A stretch of 64,000 nt of DNA, from NCBI RefSeq assembly GCF_963676735.1, contig NZ_OY781464.1, forward strand, positions 4,125,001-4,189,000, read 5' to 3'. A program made the translations under genes and the position numbers. Positions 41,087 to 51,258 of this stretch are shown piece after piece. The stretch's first letter is position 1, and the number at the start of each line of letters is the position of its first letter. This DNA is from an uncultured Draconibacterium sp. (GTDB lineage Bacteria > Bacteroidota > Bacteroidia > Bacteroidales > Prolixibacteraceae). Below the pieces are notes generated by a model. The model was not told the DNA's origin. It was given only the letters and a program-made list of their open reading frames with translations, and did no database searches.

Positions 41087-43666
41087 ATGGATATAAAATC
41101 TTTATTGAAAAGTGTACTCCCGCATGTTTTGGCCGTTGTTGCCATGCTTGCCGTTTCATCGGTTTATTTTTACCCGGCCTGGGAAGGCAAAACCTTACAA
41201 GGCGAAGATGTTGTTGGTGGCTACGGCAAAGGCCGCGAAGCCCGCGATTTTAGAACATACGAAGATGAAAGAGTACTTTGGAACGGATCTATTTTTGGTG
41301 GAATGCCCGAATTCGTTCATGCACCTTACGAAGGGGCATCATCCCTGAAAAAGATTTTTTACCTACCCAACAAACTCGGAATGCCACGCGAAGTAGCTTC
41401 CATTTTTTGGTACATGTTAGGTTTTTATATCCTGCTGATTGCATTAGGTGTCTCGCCTCAGCTTGCTGCCGGGGGCTCCATGGCCTTTGCCCTTGGCTCC
41501 TACAATATAATTATCATCCTGGCCGGCCATTACATGAAAGTGTATACCCTGGCCTTAATACCACCAACCCTTGCAGGCATCATTCTTATATTTAAAGAAA
41601 AATACCGGTGGGGCCTGATACTAACCTCCTTTTTTCTGGCAATGCAAATAACCATGGCACACATACAAATGATGTATTATTTTCTGATTGCCATGTTGTT
41701 TTTTGGTTCTGTTGAGTTGGTCTATCAAATCAGGGAAAAGAACCTAAAGCAATTCTCGAAAACCATAGTTGTGTTATTGGCTGCAGCCGCTCTGGGTATT
41801 GCTCCCAACTATGCCCGTCTAATTAACTATTACAAGTTCAATGATCAGTCGATTCGGGGTAGCAGCGAACTAACCATTGGCAACGAAGGCGTTAAAACCG
41901 ACAAAGGATTAGACAAAGACTACATAAACATGTGGAGCAGTGGCGTTGATGAAGCCATGATGGTTATTGTTCCGAATGTAAAAGGCGGCTCAACGGCAGC
42001 CATTAAACAAAACCGCGACTTATTAAATGCACTACCACGACAACACCGCCAAACCCTGGGCAACTTCAACCAATATTGGGGAAATCAGCCCTTCAGTGGC
42101 GGTCCAAATTACCTGGGTGTTGTCTTTGTATTTCTTTTTATGCTTGGCCTGTTTCTGGTAAAAGACCACCTGAAAACAGCCATACTCCTGCCGGTTATCC
42201 TGTTTCTTTTGCTTGCCATGGGCGGTAACCTGTCGTGGTTTACCGATTTGTTTATCGACTATTTCCCGATGTACAATAAATTTCGAACACCGGTATCAAT
42301 ACTGGCTATTTCGGCCATTTTACTAAGTTTCTTTGCACTGTACAGCACTTATTTAATCAGCTCCGACCGAACATTATTAGAGAAAAAAGCCACGTTGCCC
42401 GGAATGAAAAAGCCGCAACCGGTTTATTTGCTCGTTTCAGGCATTTTTATTTTGTTTCTACTAATTAACCTGGCCTTACCCAATTTATTTAACAGCTACA
42501 TTAGCGATGTTGAGCAAAACCAAATCTTTCAGTGGCAAAAACAGCCTAACATTGCCAACCAGCTCGATGGTTTAATTGGTGCTTTGGTTGATTTTCGCAT
42601 CGGCGTATTCCGTGCCGATTTATTCAGGGCCCTGGTGTTTGTTGTAGCATTAACAGCCTTATTCTATTTCTTCTCGAAACAAAAAATAAAAAAAGAAGTA
42701 CTGTGGGGATTAATTATTCTTCTGGCTGTTGTTGATTTCTGGGGTATTAGCCGACGTTATGTCCCCATAGAACAATTCCATAAGCAAAGCCTGGTAAAAG
42801 AGGCCTACCAGCTATCTGATGCCGATTTGCAGATTTACCAGCGCGAGTTACAGGCAAACCCCGAATTGCAACAAAAATTCGAAGCCTACAAAGCCAAATT
42901 TAAACCTCAAAACAAGGACGAGGAAAATGAAATTCTTACCCATGTAATTAATAAATACACGCATTTTAGAGTCTACAACATAACCGGTTCGCCATTCCAG
43001 GAGAACGTTACCGCCAATGCCCATAAATCAATAGGTGGTTACCATCCGGTAAAACTACGGAGGTACCAGGACATGATTGAGCACCACATTGGTAAAATGA
43101 ACCGGGGTGTACTAAACATGCTGAATGCAAAATATTTTATTACTCAACAGGGACTACAGGTTAATCCTTCGAACCTCGGAAATGCATGGTTTGTTGACTC
43201 CGTAAAGTGGGTTGATAATCCAAATGAAGAGATTTTAGCACTTAACGATATTGATGTTGCCAGAACTGCAGTCATTCGCAGCGAAAACAAGGATAAGGTT
43301 GGGACAATTAGTACCACCGGTTCGGCAAACGAAAGTATAGAACTGATACAATACAACCCGGATACCATGACTTACCACGTTCAGACCGACAGCGAACGAC
43401 TGGCTGTATTTTCGGAGGTGTATTATCCCGACTGGAAAGTGCTTATTGATGGAGAAGAGAGTGATATTATTGTTAGCAATTACATTTTGCGCAGCGTTGT
43501 TATTCCGGAAGGAGAACACAAGGTGGAATTTATTCTACACCCGGCCACGTATTATACATCTAACGTAATTTCGCGTTATGCATTTTATTTGATGTTGTTA
43601 ATTGTAATCGGATCAGTTGCATTTGATTTGTACATAAGAAAAAAAGCTATTGGCGCAACCGCATAA
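41087..43666 (+). CDS. YfhO-family membrane protein
   Basis: An 859-residue integral membrane protein of the YfhO type. Many hydrophobic helices fill residues 1-600 (for example FWYMLGFYILLIALGVSPQLAAGG), and a C-terminal soluble, beta-rich domain ends in a final helix. The start MDIKSLLKSVLPHVLAVVAML is typical. YfhO proteins in Gram-positives glycosylate lipoteichoic acid; in Bacteroidota the role is unknown but a GT-C-like glycosyl transfer in the membrane fits. It is 11 bp upstream of a glycosyltransferase, likely part of the same transcription unit. Confidence 0.88.
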   Translation: MDIKSLLKSVLPHVLAVVAMLAVSSVYFYPAWEGKTLQGEDVVGGYGKGREARDFRTYEDERVLWNGSIFGGMPEFVHAPYEGASSLKKIFYLPNKLGMPREVASIFWYMLGFYILLIALGVSPQLAAGGSMAFALGSYNIIIILAGHYMKVYTLALIPPTLAGIILIFKEKYRWGLILTSFFLAMQITMAHIQMMYYFLIAMLFFGSVELVYQIREKNLKQFSKTIVVLLAAAALGIAPNYARLINYYKFNDQSIRGSSELTIGNEGVKTDKGLDKDYINMWSSGVDEAMMVIVPNVKGGSTAAIKQNRDLLNALPRQHRQTLGNFNQYWGNQPFSGGPNYLGVVFVFLFMLGLFLVKDHLKTAILLPVILFLLLAMGGNLSWFTDLFIDYFPMYNKFRTPVSILAISAILLSFFALYSTYLISSDRTLLEKKATLPGMKKPQPVYLLVSGIFILFLLINLALPNLFNSYISDVEQNQIFQWQKQPNIANQLDGLIGALVDFRIGVFRADLFRALVFVVALTALFYFFSKQKIKKEVLWGLIILLAVVDFWGISRRYVPIEQFHKQSLVKEAYQLSDADLQIYQRELQANPELQQKFEAYKAKFKPQNKDEENEILTHVINKYTHFRVYNITGSPFQENVTANAHKSIGGYHPVKLRRYQDMIEHHIGKMNRGVLNMLNAKYFITQQGLQVNPSNLGNAWFVDSVKWVDNPNEEILALNDIDVARTAVIRSENKDKVGTISTTGSANESIELIQYNPDTMTYHVQTDSERLAVFSEVYYPDWKVLIDGEESDIIVSNYILRSVVIPEGEHKVEFILHPATYYTSNVISRYAFYLMLLIVIGSVAFDLYIRKKAIGATA

Positions 43667-43677
43667 GAGCACTAAGA

Positions 43678-44715
43678 ATGAAGTATACAGTAATTGTTGC
43701 AGTTTACAACCGTGTTGATGAGGTTCAGGAGCTTCTTCGCTCGGCAGAGAAACTCGATTTTGATCGTAAAAATTTCGAGATTCTTTTTGTTGACGATGGC
43801 TCGAAAGATGGTTTTGAAGCCTATATAAAAAGTTACAAATCGGAAACAGGACTGCAAATCAGAGCGATTTACCAGGAGAATAAAGGCCCCGGAGAAGCGC
43901 GGAATAACGGAATGAAAAATGCCTTGGGCGAGTATTTCATTTATGTAGATTCCGATTGCACCTTCCCACCGCACTGGTTAAAAGAAATCGACAAAGAGGT
44001 TGTAGCCAATAATTACGATGCTTTTGGTGGACCCGACACCTTTCACCCATCGTTCTCGCCATTGTTAAAAGCCATTAACTATTCCATGACATCGCTGATT
44101 GGTACGGGCGGAACACGCGGCAATAAAAAATCGGTAGGCAAATTCTACCCCCGAAGCTTTAACATGGGCGTTCACCGAAAGATTTTTGAAAACATTGGGG
44201 GTATGAACAAGCTACGCCACGGCCAGGACATGGATTTCTCGCAACGCATTTACGATGCCGGCTATAAAGTAGGTTTGGTTGCCGATGCTTTTGTGTACCA
44301 CAAACGACGTACGAGCATATCCAAATTCTACCGCCAGATTTTTAACTGGGGAGTAGCGCGCATTAACCTGGCACAACAACATCCGGCCATGTTAAAACCG
44401 GTACACCTGCTTCCGGCAGCCATTGTTATTGGCTTAATTGCCTTGTGTGTGTTTACACTGTTGGTTCCGGTAACTGCCCCATTATTGTGGACATTAACAG
44501 GCATCGGGTTCGCGCTAATTGTTATTTGGGCCTTTCTGGAATCCTTGTTTAAATATAAATCGCTGGCTGCAGCTTTTTTAAGCCCGGTAACGTTGAACAT
44601 ACAGGTTTTTGCCTACGGCTTTGGATTAATAAAAGCACTGTGGCAAACAAAAGTATTGGGAAAACAAGAGGCACGTGGATTTGTAAAAGGGTATTACGGA
44701 AAAAAGAAGAAATAA
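43678..44715 (+). CDS. Family 2 glycosyltransferase with membrane tail
   Basis: A 345-residue inverting glycosyltransferase (GT-A fold): YTVIVAVYNRVDEVQELL, FVDDGSKDGFEAYI and the metal-binding DxD region EYFIYVDSDCTFPPHW near residues 82-97. Two C-terminal membrane helices (VIGLIALCVFTLLVPV and LIVIWAFLESLF) anchor it. It transfers a sugar to a lipid-linked or polysaccharide acceptor, substrate unknown. It sits 11 bp after the YfhO gene and 7 bp before the next glycosyltransferase. Confidence 0.9.
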   Translation: MKYTVIVAVYNRVDEVQELLRSAEKLDFDRKNFEILFVDDGSKDGFEAYIKSYKSETGLQIRAIYQENKGPGEARNNGMKNALGEYFIYVDSDCTFPPHWLKEIDKEVVANNYDAFGGPDTFHPSFSPLLKAINYSMTSLIGTGGTRGNKKSVGKFYPRSFNMGVHRKIFENIGGMNKLRHGQDMDFSQRIYDAGYKVGLVADAFVYHKRRTSISKFYRQIFNWGVARINLAQQHPAMLKPVHLLPAAIVIGLIALCVFTLLVPVTAPLLWTLTGIGFALIVIWAFLESLFKYKSLAAAFLSPVTLNIQVFAYGFGLIKALWQTKVLGKQEARGFVKGYYGKKKK

Positions 44716-44722
44716 TTCAGGC

Positions 44723-45505
44723 ATGAGTACGCTGCCCAAAATAAGTGTTATTACTGTTGTTTTTAATGCCGTCGAGCTGCTTGAGCAAACCATTAAAAGC
44801 ATCATCTGCCAGAGCTATGCCAACCTTGAATATATTGTTATTGATGGTTCCTCTACAGATGGCACGGTTGAAATCATAAAAAAATACGACAAAGCTATTA
44901 CGCACTGGATTAGCGAAAAAGATACCGGCATTTACGATGCCATGAACAAAGGCCTGAAAATGGCCAGCGGCGATTATGTAATTTTCATCAATGCCGGCGA
45001 TATGTTGTACGCTTGCGATACACTTGCAAAGATTCCGTTTGCAGCACATCCTGAAGCAGATGTTTTTTATGGAGAAACCGTAATAATCAGCGATAAAACC
45101 GGCGAGGATCTGGGATTACGGAAAAAAGTACCACCACGAAACCTCAGTTGGAAACATTACCAAAAAGGCATGGTGGTTTGCCATCAATCGATATTTATAA
45201 AAAAGTCGATTACTACGAATTACAACACCAGTTACCGGCTTTCGGCCGATGTTGAATGGGTAATTTTAGCTTTAAAAAAAGCTCAAAAGGTTGTTTATGT
45301 CGATTGTATTATTTCCAGGTTTCTAAGTGGAGGTGCCTCGCGAAAAATGCAAAAACTGAGCCTGAAAGAACGATTTTCGGTTATGCGAAAGTATTTTGGG
45401 TTGATTCCAACCGTTTTCAGCCATATTGGTTTTATTTTCGACACGCTGGCAGTGAAGCTAAAATTGAGGCCTTTGTACCGAAAAAACTATTTTAAGCCGG
45501 AATAA
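44723..45505 (+). CDS. Family 2 glycosyltransferase (WcaE-like)
   Basis: A 260-residue soluble GT2 enzyme: KISVITVVFNAVELLEQTIK at the N-terminus, IVIDGSSTDGTVEIIK, ISEKDTGIYDAMNKGLKM and the acidic motif FINAGDML (in place of DxD). This pattern, with the SEKDTGIYDAMNKG motif, resembles colanic-acid WcaE-type transferases. It most likely adds one sugar in the repeat unit assembled by this cluster. The TAATG junction overlaps the next start by one base (45505), showing tight coupling. Confidence 0.9.
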   Translation: MSTLPKISVITVVFNAVELLEQTIKSIICQSYANLEYIVIDGSSTDGTVEIIKKYDKAITHWISEKDTGIYDAMNKGLKMASGDYVIFINAGDMLYACDTLAKIPFAAHPEADVFYGETVIISDKTGEDLGLRKKVPPRNLSWKHYQKGMVVCHQSIFIKKSITTNYNTSYRLSADVEWVILALKKAQKVVYVDCIISRFLSGGASRKMQKLSLKERFSVMRKYFGLIPTVFSHIGFIFDTLAVKLKLRPLYRKNYFKPE

Positions 45506-46653
45506 TGCAGAAAAAGAAAATACTGTACATACATCATAGCGGACGGCTTGGAGGCGCACCCAAAAGCTTAAGTTTATTGCTTGAGAAAATTGACAAAACC
45601 CGTTTCGAACCCATAATTCTGGCCCTTCAAAACGGACCTGCTATTGAAATGCTAAAAAAAACAGGGGCAAAAGTTATTGTAAAACCCTGGCTGTTTCCTT
45701 TTCATGGTTCAACAGTTTCGGGCATGCCTTTCAGTCATCTGGTAAAAAACTATTTATTTGTAATTCCTACATTTTTTGGTGCCCGAAGAATCATAAAAAA
45801 GATAAATCCCGATTTTATACACCTTAACAGCACCTGTCTGTTTACCTTTGCTGCCGCAGCAAAATCTATCAATAAAAAACTAAAGGTAATAACCCACGTT
45901 CGCGAGCCGCTGTTGCTAAACCTGTTTGGCAAAATTTTAAAAGTTGCCAATTATCGCTATACCGATGGCTATGTATCGATATGCAAAAACGACCAGAGCC
46001 GGATGCTACTAAAAAACAAACCGGCAACTGTTGTCTATAATTTTATCAATTTCAGCGATTATAACCCTGGTATAACAAGCAGGGTTTTGCGCGACGAGCT
46101 TCAATTGAAAAACGATGCTATTATTTGCTTAAGCCTGGCACGTATTTCAAAACCCAACGGAATACTGGAACTGATAGAACGGTTTAAGGCATTAAACAAG
46201 TCGTTTACGAAATTTAAACTGGTAGTGGTTGGTCTAAAACAAAACAACAGCTATGAAAAAAAGTGCATCGAAGCGGCAAAATCTAATCCAAATATTTTTT
46301 TGCTTCCTTTCCGTACCGATGCTACAGCGCTGATTGCTTCATCTGACATTATGCTTTGTTCGTTTACAGCACCGCACTTTTCGAGGGCAATTATTGAAGC
46401 ATCGGCCATGGGAAAACCAACACTCGGAAATAATATTGGTGGCGTAGATGAATTAATCGATGATGCAAAAACCGGTTATTTGTTTAATATCCACTCGCAG
46501 CAGGATTTTGAGGAAAAACTTAGTAAATTGAAAGACGAAAAACAACGTGAAGTGCTGGGCCGCAATGGCTATAGCTTTGCACAGGCAAATTTTGATGCAG
46601 AAAAGAATGCACAAGCCACCTTTAAGTTTTACGAACAATTTTTGGAACTATGA
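45505..46653 (+). CDS. Family 4 (GT-B) glycosyltransferase
   Basis: A 382-residue GT-B enzyme: YIHHSGRLGGAPKSLSLLL at the start, a linker, and the C-terminal nucleotide-sugar site with LARISKPNGILELIERF, RAIIEASAMGKPTLGNNIGG (E-x7-E type motif region). Retaining transfer of one sugar in the repeat unit is likely; the sugar is unknown. It overlaps the next gene by four bases (ATGA), so the genes from YfhO to the methyltransferase appear to be one operon. Confidence 0.9.
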   Translation: MQKKKILYIHHSGRLGGAPKSLSLLLEKIDKTRFEPIILALQNGPAIEMLKKTGAKVIVKPWLFPFHGSTVSGMPFSHLVKNYLFVIPTFFGARRIIKKINPDFIHLNSTCLFTFAAAAKSINKKLKVITHVREPLLLNLFGKILKVANYRYTDGYVSICKNDQSRMLLKNKPATVVYNFINFSDYNPGITSRVLRDELQLKNDAIICLSLARISKPNGILELIERFKALNKSFTKFKLVVVGLKQNNSYEKKCIEAAKSNPNIFLLPFRTDATALIASSDIMLCSFTAPHFSRAIIEASAMGKPTLGNNIGGVDELIDDAKTGYLFNIHSQQDFEEKLSKLKDEKQREVLGRNGYSFAQANFDAEKNAQATFKFYEQFLEL

Positions 46654-47228
46654 AACTATTGGAGTCGCTCATACGAATTATTTACCGACTTTACCACCTT
46701 CCGCTTTTTATTGTGTTTAAGGTGCAATACAAAACCTTTCCGCGCATAAAAGGGCGCATGTTTTTGCGCAATAAGGGAACAATGCAGCTTGGCTCCGGAG
46801 TTCGGATTAACTCGCTGTATGCAGCCAATGCCATTGGTGGACAAACATTTATGAGCATAAAAGTAAGGCCGGGAGCCACTTTAAAAATTGGCAACAACGT
46901 AGCCCTGTCGAATAGTGCCATTTACTGTGCCAACAGCATAAGCCTTGAAGATGATGTTTTTATTGGTGGCGACTGTAAAATTTACGATACCGATTTTCAT
47001 TCGGTGCTGTACAACGAACGACTGGCCGTACCCGAAGAAGGAAAACGCACAGCGCCAGTGTGCATAAAAAAAGGGGTATTGGTGGGTACCGGAAGCATCG
47101 TACTAAAAGGCGTTACCATTGGCGAAAAAAGTGTAATCGGCGCCGGGTCGGTGGTAAGCAAAAACATACCACCCAACGAAATTTGGGGCGGCAACCCCAT
47201 TCAGTTTATTCGGAAGATTGAGCAGTAA
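46650..47228 (+). CDS. Acyltransferase of the left-handed beta-helix (maltose/galactoside O-acetyltransferase) type
   Basis: A 192-residue protein with an N-terminal hydrophobic/helical region (LLESLIRIIYRLYHLPLFIV) and hexapeptide repeats with the catalytic-type His in DFHSVLYNE near residue 115 and GTGSIVLKGVTIGEKSVIGAGS in the coil. It probably O-acetylates a sugar of the repeat unit or of the lipid carrier. It follows the GT4 gene with a 4-bp overlap and precedes another GT. Confidence 0.88.
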   Translation: MKLLESLIRIIYRLYHLPLFIVFKVQYKTFPRIKGRMFLRNKGTMQLGSGVRINSLYAANAIGGQTFMSIKVRPGATLKIGNNVALSNSAIYCANSISLEDDVFIGGDCKIYDTDFHSVLYNERLAVPEEGKRTAPVCIKKGVLVGTGSIVLKGVTIGEKSVIGAGSVVSKNIPPNEIWGGNPIQFIRKIEQ

Positions 47229-47244
47229 AATCAACTTTATCTTA

Positions 47245-48519
47245 ATGATGGACAAGAAGAAAAAAGAACTAATTCTGTTATGCAACAAGTTTCCATTCGG
47301 GTTTGGTGAGGCATTTTTGGAAGCCGAGTTTCCATATCTTTACCAATCATTCGAGAAAATAACTATTGTATCTAATACCGATAGTAAGGAACTAACCCGC
47401 ACGGTGGATAATGATGTAGTAGTTCTGAGAAAACCACGAACAAAATCAACAGCTGAGGTTTTAAAAACAATTTGCTACCTTTTAGTTCATCTAAAAACTT
47501 TTGTCTCCCTCGTTTATCAGGAAATAAAAGCCTGCAAATACATCACATCACGGTTCGATGATACAACGAAATCAAATCGTTATCGCTTACTTATTCCTAT
47601 ATTTCACGATGCTTTTCGAGCATTCAACTTAAAAATGTTTCTCGAAACAAATGTTTTAAACCATGCGGCTGAATCAGCTGTATTGTATGCCTATTGGCAA
47701 GATTATACTGCACTTGCGTTGGCCTTAATCAAATATAAAAGTTCTTCGTACAAGGCAATTTGTCGTGCTCATCGGGTCGACCTTTATTTTGATGCAAGCA
47801 AATACAACTACCTTACTTTTAGAAGCTATATATCAGATCATTTAGACAAAGTCGTTTTCATTTCAGAGGATGGATTACAGTACCAAAGTAGGTGTTTAAA
47901 CAAAAAATACAACAATTACATCGTTTCACGCCTTGGTACTGAAAAGATTGAAGAATCCGATAATAAGAATAAAAACAATACATTTTTATTGGTTAGCTGC
48001 TCAACATTAACGCCTGTAAAAAGAGTCGATTTAATTATAAATGCTCTGGCAATGATAGCTGAAATTGACATTCAATGGATTCATTTTGGCGATGGAAAAT
48101 TAAAAAATAAGCTATTATTGCAGGCTAAAGAAAGACTTGATGGAAAAGCGAACATATCATACACATTTAAAGGCAATGTTTCTAATACTGAGATTCATAA
48201 ATTTTATGCTAATACCCAAGTGAATTGTTTTATCAATGTAAGTGAATCAGAAGGAATTCCGGTAAGTATTATGGAAGCAATGTCATACGGTATACCTGTT
48301 ATTGCAACCGACGTTGGCGGAACAAGAGAATTGGTTGATAATGACTGTGGAGTACTTGCAGAACCAGATATCACAGAAGTAGAGCTGGCAAAAATTATTC
48401 TAAAGGAATTCAATAGTAATTTGATTTACCAGAAAGGCTCAAAAGCTAAGCTCAATTGGCAAAAAAAATTTAGCGCCCATGTAAATTATAAATATTTTAT
48501 AAACGATCTTCATGTCTAA
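47245..48519 (+). CDS. Family 4 (GT-B) glycosyltransferase
   Basis: A 424-residue GT-B enzyme: MMDKKKKELILLCNKFPFGF at the start, a C-terminal domain with VSCSTLTPVKRVDLIINALA, FHFGDGKL-like and EGIPVSIMEAMSYGIPVIATDVGG, the usual donor-binding region. The frame is open to 47218, which would overlap the previous gene; the first Met of MMDKKKK at 47245 is chosen. This gene and those to 53745 look more AT-rich in their third positions than the flanking genes. It overlaps the pyruvyltransferase by 8 bp. Confidence 0.88.
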   Translation: MMDKKKKELILLCNKFPFGFGEAFLEAEFPYLYQSFEKITIVSNTDSKELTRTVDNDVVVLRKPRTKSTAEVLKTICYLLVHLKTFVSLVYQEIKACKYITSRFDDTTKSNRYRLLIPIFHDAFRAFNLKMFLETNVLNHAAESAVLYAYWQDYTALALALIKYKSSSYKAICRAHRVDLYFDASKYNYLTFRSYISDHLDKVVFISEDGLQYQSRCLNKKYNNYIVSRLGTEKIEESDNKNKNNTFLLVSCSTLTPVKRVDLIINALAMIAEIDIQWIHFGDGKLKNKLLLQAKERLDGKANISYTFKGNVSNTEIHKFYANTQVNCFINVSESEGIPVSIMEAMSYGIPVIATDVGGTRELVDNDCGVLAEPDITEVELAKIILKEFNSNLIYQKGSKAKLNWQKKFSAHVNYKYFINDLHV

Positions 48520-49618
48520 TTTTAACAAGAATAGCATCCACCAAATTTTTCGAAAGATAAGAATAAGCACTCCCTTCAAAATGATAAGTGCAATCTTCTT
48601 TTTCCTAAAAAATCGAAATTATAAATCGACAAAAAAAATATTTTATTGTTTAATTCCTCCCCCCGAATTAAAAAACATTGGAGACCATGCACAGGCTGTT
48701 ACAATACGTATCTGGCTTTCGAAAAACTTTTCTGATTACAAAATCATTGAGATCGACAAAAACAACACACGTTCAAAATTTTTTGTATGGGCAATAAAAA
48801 AAGTTCTTTCTTCCAAAGATCTATTTTTTGTGCACAGTGGAGGAAACTTAAGTGACCGTGCTCCATGGTCAGAAAATGGTAGAAGAATGATTGTCAAATC
48901 ATTTAAAAATAATTTAGTTTGTGTGCTTCCTCAAACCATTCATTTTTCAAATACAGAAAATGGGGAAATTGAACTAGAAAGATCGAAGAAGATTTACAAT
49001 AATCATCCCAAATTAATAATTACAGGACGCGATATGCAAAGCACTGCTCTGGCCAAAAAGCATTTCTACTCTGCCTCAATTATGTCTTGCCCCGACTTTG
49101 TTCTACTATACTCTAATTATCTGAAAAACAGCACCAATATCGCCCCAAGCAAGGAGGTATTATTCTGCTTTAGAAATGATTCTGAATCAGCATTTACAAA
49201 AAAAGATCGAATGAAATTTACTGAGATGAATGCACACCTCTCTCATGAAGTATTTGATACAACAATCGAGGAATATATCTTTAAAAAAGATGAACAGAAA
49301 TTTCTTGACGACACCATCAATTATTTTTCAAGTTTTAAAGTAATTATAACTGATAGATACCATGGACTTATTTTCTGCATATTGGCTAAAAGACCATGTA
49401 TTGTTTTACATACAGTAGACCATAAACTAACAGCGGCTTACACTTCCTGGTTCAAAAATATGCAGGGCATCTATTTAGCAAACGATATTCCTCATGCCCA
49501 GGAACTTTTACCAAACGTTTTGGCGAATTCTTCTTCACCAGTTTCAGATATAGATTGGAACGATAAATACTTTAAAAATTATACTACTCAAATAAAATCT
49601 AATGATTCGATATCTTAA
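48512..49618 (+). CDS. Polysaccharide pyruvyltransferase-family protein
   Basis: A 368-residue protein of the CsaB/polysaccharide pyruvyltransferase family: NIGDHAQAVTIRIWLSKNF near residue 58, FFVHSGGNLSDRAPWSE, ITGRDMQS and KVIITDRYHGLIFCILAKRP near residue 278, the family's C-terminal signature. Such enzymes add ketal-linked pyruvate from phosphoenolpyruvate to a sugar, giving a negative charge. Some family members add other groups, so substrate is uncertain. It overlaps the following nitroreductase-like gene by 17 bp. Confidence 0.88.
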   Translation: MSNFNKNSIHQIFRKIRISTPFKMISAIFFFLKNRNYKSTKKIFYCLIPPPELKNIGDHAQAVTIRIWLSKNFSDYKIIEIDKNNTRSKFFVWAIKKVLSSKDLFFVHSGGNLSDRAPWSENGRRMIVKSFKNNLVCVLPQTIHFSNTENGEIELERSKKIYNNHPKLIITGRDMQSTALAKKHFYSASIMSCPDFVLLYSNYLKNSTNIAPSKEVLFCFRNDSESAFTKKDRMKFTEMNAHLSHEVFDTTIEEYIFKKDEQKFLDDTINYFSSFKVIITDRYHGLIFCILAKRPCIVLHTVDHKLTAAYTSWFKNMQGIYLANDIPHAQELLPNVLANSSSPVSDIDWNDKYFKNYTTQIKSNDSIS

Positions 49619-50474
49619 ACGAAAAATAAAAAGTATTGTAAAAAAACGGTCACTAAAAACTACGGATGAACTCATGTCCGCAATACGACACGAGTGCCAC
49701 CGGATTGAAAAAACAGTTTACAACGATATTTTAGAAGGAAAATTCGACATCTACAAATCAAAGGTTAATTTTGCCCAATCTCTTTTCAACAGGTTAAATA
49801 CCAAACAACAGGCTGATCCGTCTATGCAATGGGCTTTGAAGATCTTGAATGCTTTTCCAGATATTGAAGAATCGTTTGTTACAAAGAACAAAAACTCTAA
49901 TTATTCTTTTGCTTCCAATTCACCGCAGGTGATTTATGATATAATGAAAGCAAGAAGAAGTAACCGCAAATGGGCAATTGAGCAACCTTCTGCTCAGGAT
50001 TTGCATGATCATGCTTTACAAATGATCCAAGCAGCAATAACCGCCCCCTGTTCAGGAAACCGCCAAGGCGTTCGATTTCGTATTATTCTTGATGAAGAGG
50101 AAAAAATACTACTAAAAGGAATAAAAGAACACCACTGTTATTCTGCGCCCTTGCTTATTTTTATTGGAGCAGAAAGCGATGTATACTATTCATTGGGAGA
50201 AAGTGATATTAATTGTAGGTATTTAGATGCAGCCGCTTCTGCTATGCAGATAATAAATTATGCAACAGCAATGAACTATGGAACCTGTTGGAACCATTTT
50301 GATAAGTATATGGTTCATTCAAGAAAAAAGAATACTGAGATTTATAACAACTTCTGTAAAAAATTAAACATTCCATCAAACATTGAGCCAATTGCAATTA
50401 TTGCAATTGGTAAAACCAAGTATGTAGTGCCTACACCTGTTCGAATGGATATTAATTCATTTATACTAAAATAA
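49602..50474 (+). CDS. Nitroreductase-family flavoprotein of polysaccharide clusters
   Basis: A 290-residue protein with an N-terminal helical extension (MSAIRHECHRIEKTVYNDIL) of the type found in nitroreductases beside pyruvyltransferases in exopolysaccharide loci. The nitroreductase fold follows: KARRSNRKWAIEQPSAQ (FMN phosphate binding), AAITAPCSGNRQGVRFRI and the C-terminal IAIIAIGKTKYVVPTPVR. It is probably an FMN oxidoreductase acting on a glycan precursor or partner protein; the substrate is not known. It overlaps the preceding gene by 17 bp, so expression is coupled. Confidence 0.85.
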   Translation: MIRYLKRKIKSIVKKRSLKTTDELMSAIRHECHRIEKTVYNDILEGKFDIYKSKVNFAQSLFNRLNTKQQADPSMQWALKILNAFPDIEESFVTKNKNSNYSFASNSPQVIYDIMKARRSNRKWAIEQPSAQDLHDHALQMIQAAITAPCSGNRQGVRFRIILDEEEKILLKGIKEHHCYSAPLLIFIGAESDVYYSLGESDINCRYLDAAASAMQIINYATAMNYGTCWNHFDKYMVHSRKKNTEIYNNFCKKLNIPSNIEPIAIIAIGKTKYVVPTPVRMDINSFILK

Positions 50475-50478
50475 TTGC

Positions 50479-51228
50479 ATGCAAAACTCTCAAAATTGGA
50501 AACCATCAAAATATGTTTTGAATCGAAAAGGAGTGCTACGAGCTTCAAGAAACAAGAGCGAAACCCAAGTTGCTTCACGATTTACCATTGATTTATCAGC
50601 AAAGCTTTTTCAGAAATACATTCCGAAAAATGTTAGTGGAGACTTATTGGATCTCGGATGTGGCAAAGCTCCTCTTTATGGCATTTACAGAAAGTATACA
50701 AATACGATAACTTGTGTTGACTGGTACAACTCATCGCACAGTAATAACTATACTGATATTTTTGCAGACTTAAATAAAGTTTTACCGCTTGAGGCGGAAA
50801 GATTTGATACTATTATTCTATCTAGTGTGCTAGAACATCTTAAGGATCCGAATTTGATATTCAGTGAAATGAATCGCATTTTGAGAAATAATGGCAAAAT
50901 TATTCTTTCCGTTCCCTTTTACTACCAACTTCACGAGATTCCATTTGATTATCACCGGTTTACAAAGTATGGTTTAATAAACCTTGCTGAAAAACACAAT
51001 TTTACTGTAACGTTGCTTGAAGCTTATGGAGGACTTCCTGAAGTGTATACTGATGTATTGTCAAGATTATTAGTTAGATTTCCCCTAATAGGAGAATATA
51101 TGGTTCAGATACTGCACATTTGCTCCCATTTTATTTTAAGGTTCTCATTTGGAAAAGAATTCTCTAAGAAGTCTGCCGAGAATTTTCCATTGGCCTATTT
51201 TGTTATTCTAAAGAAAAGTAACAACTAA
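50479..51228 (+). CDS. Class I SAM-dependent methyltransferase
   Basis: A 249-residue methyltransferase with motif I GDLLDLGCGKAPLYGIY near residues 55-71, an acidic motif II at DWYNSSHSNNYTDIFADL and FDTIILSSVLEHLKDPN (motif III-IV). Methyltransferases in glycan loci usually methylate a sugar hydroxyl or end the chain. It is the last plus-strand gene of the unit; the next genes are convergent. Confidence 0.87.
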   Translation: MQNSQNWKPSKYVLNRKGVLRASRNKSETQVASRFTIDLSAKLFQKYIPKNVSGDLLDLGCGKAPLYGIYRKYTNTITCVDWYNSSHSNNYTDIFADLNKVLPLEAERFDTIILSSVLEHLKDPNLIFSEMNRILRNNGKIILSVPFYYQLHEIPFDYHRFTKYGLINLAEKHNFTVTLLEAYGGLPEVYTDVLSRLLVRFPLIGEYMVQILHICSHFILRFSFGKEFSKKSAENFPLAYFVILKKSNN

Positions 51229-51258
51229 ATACATATTTTCTTTATGTTGTTCTTTGAA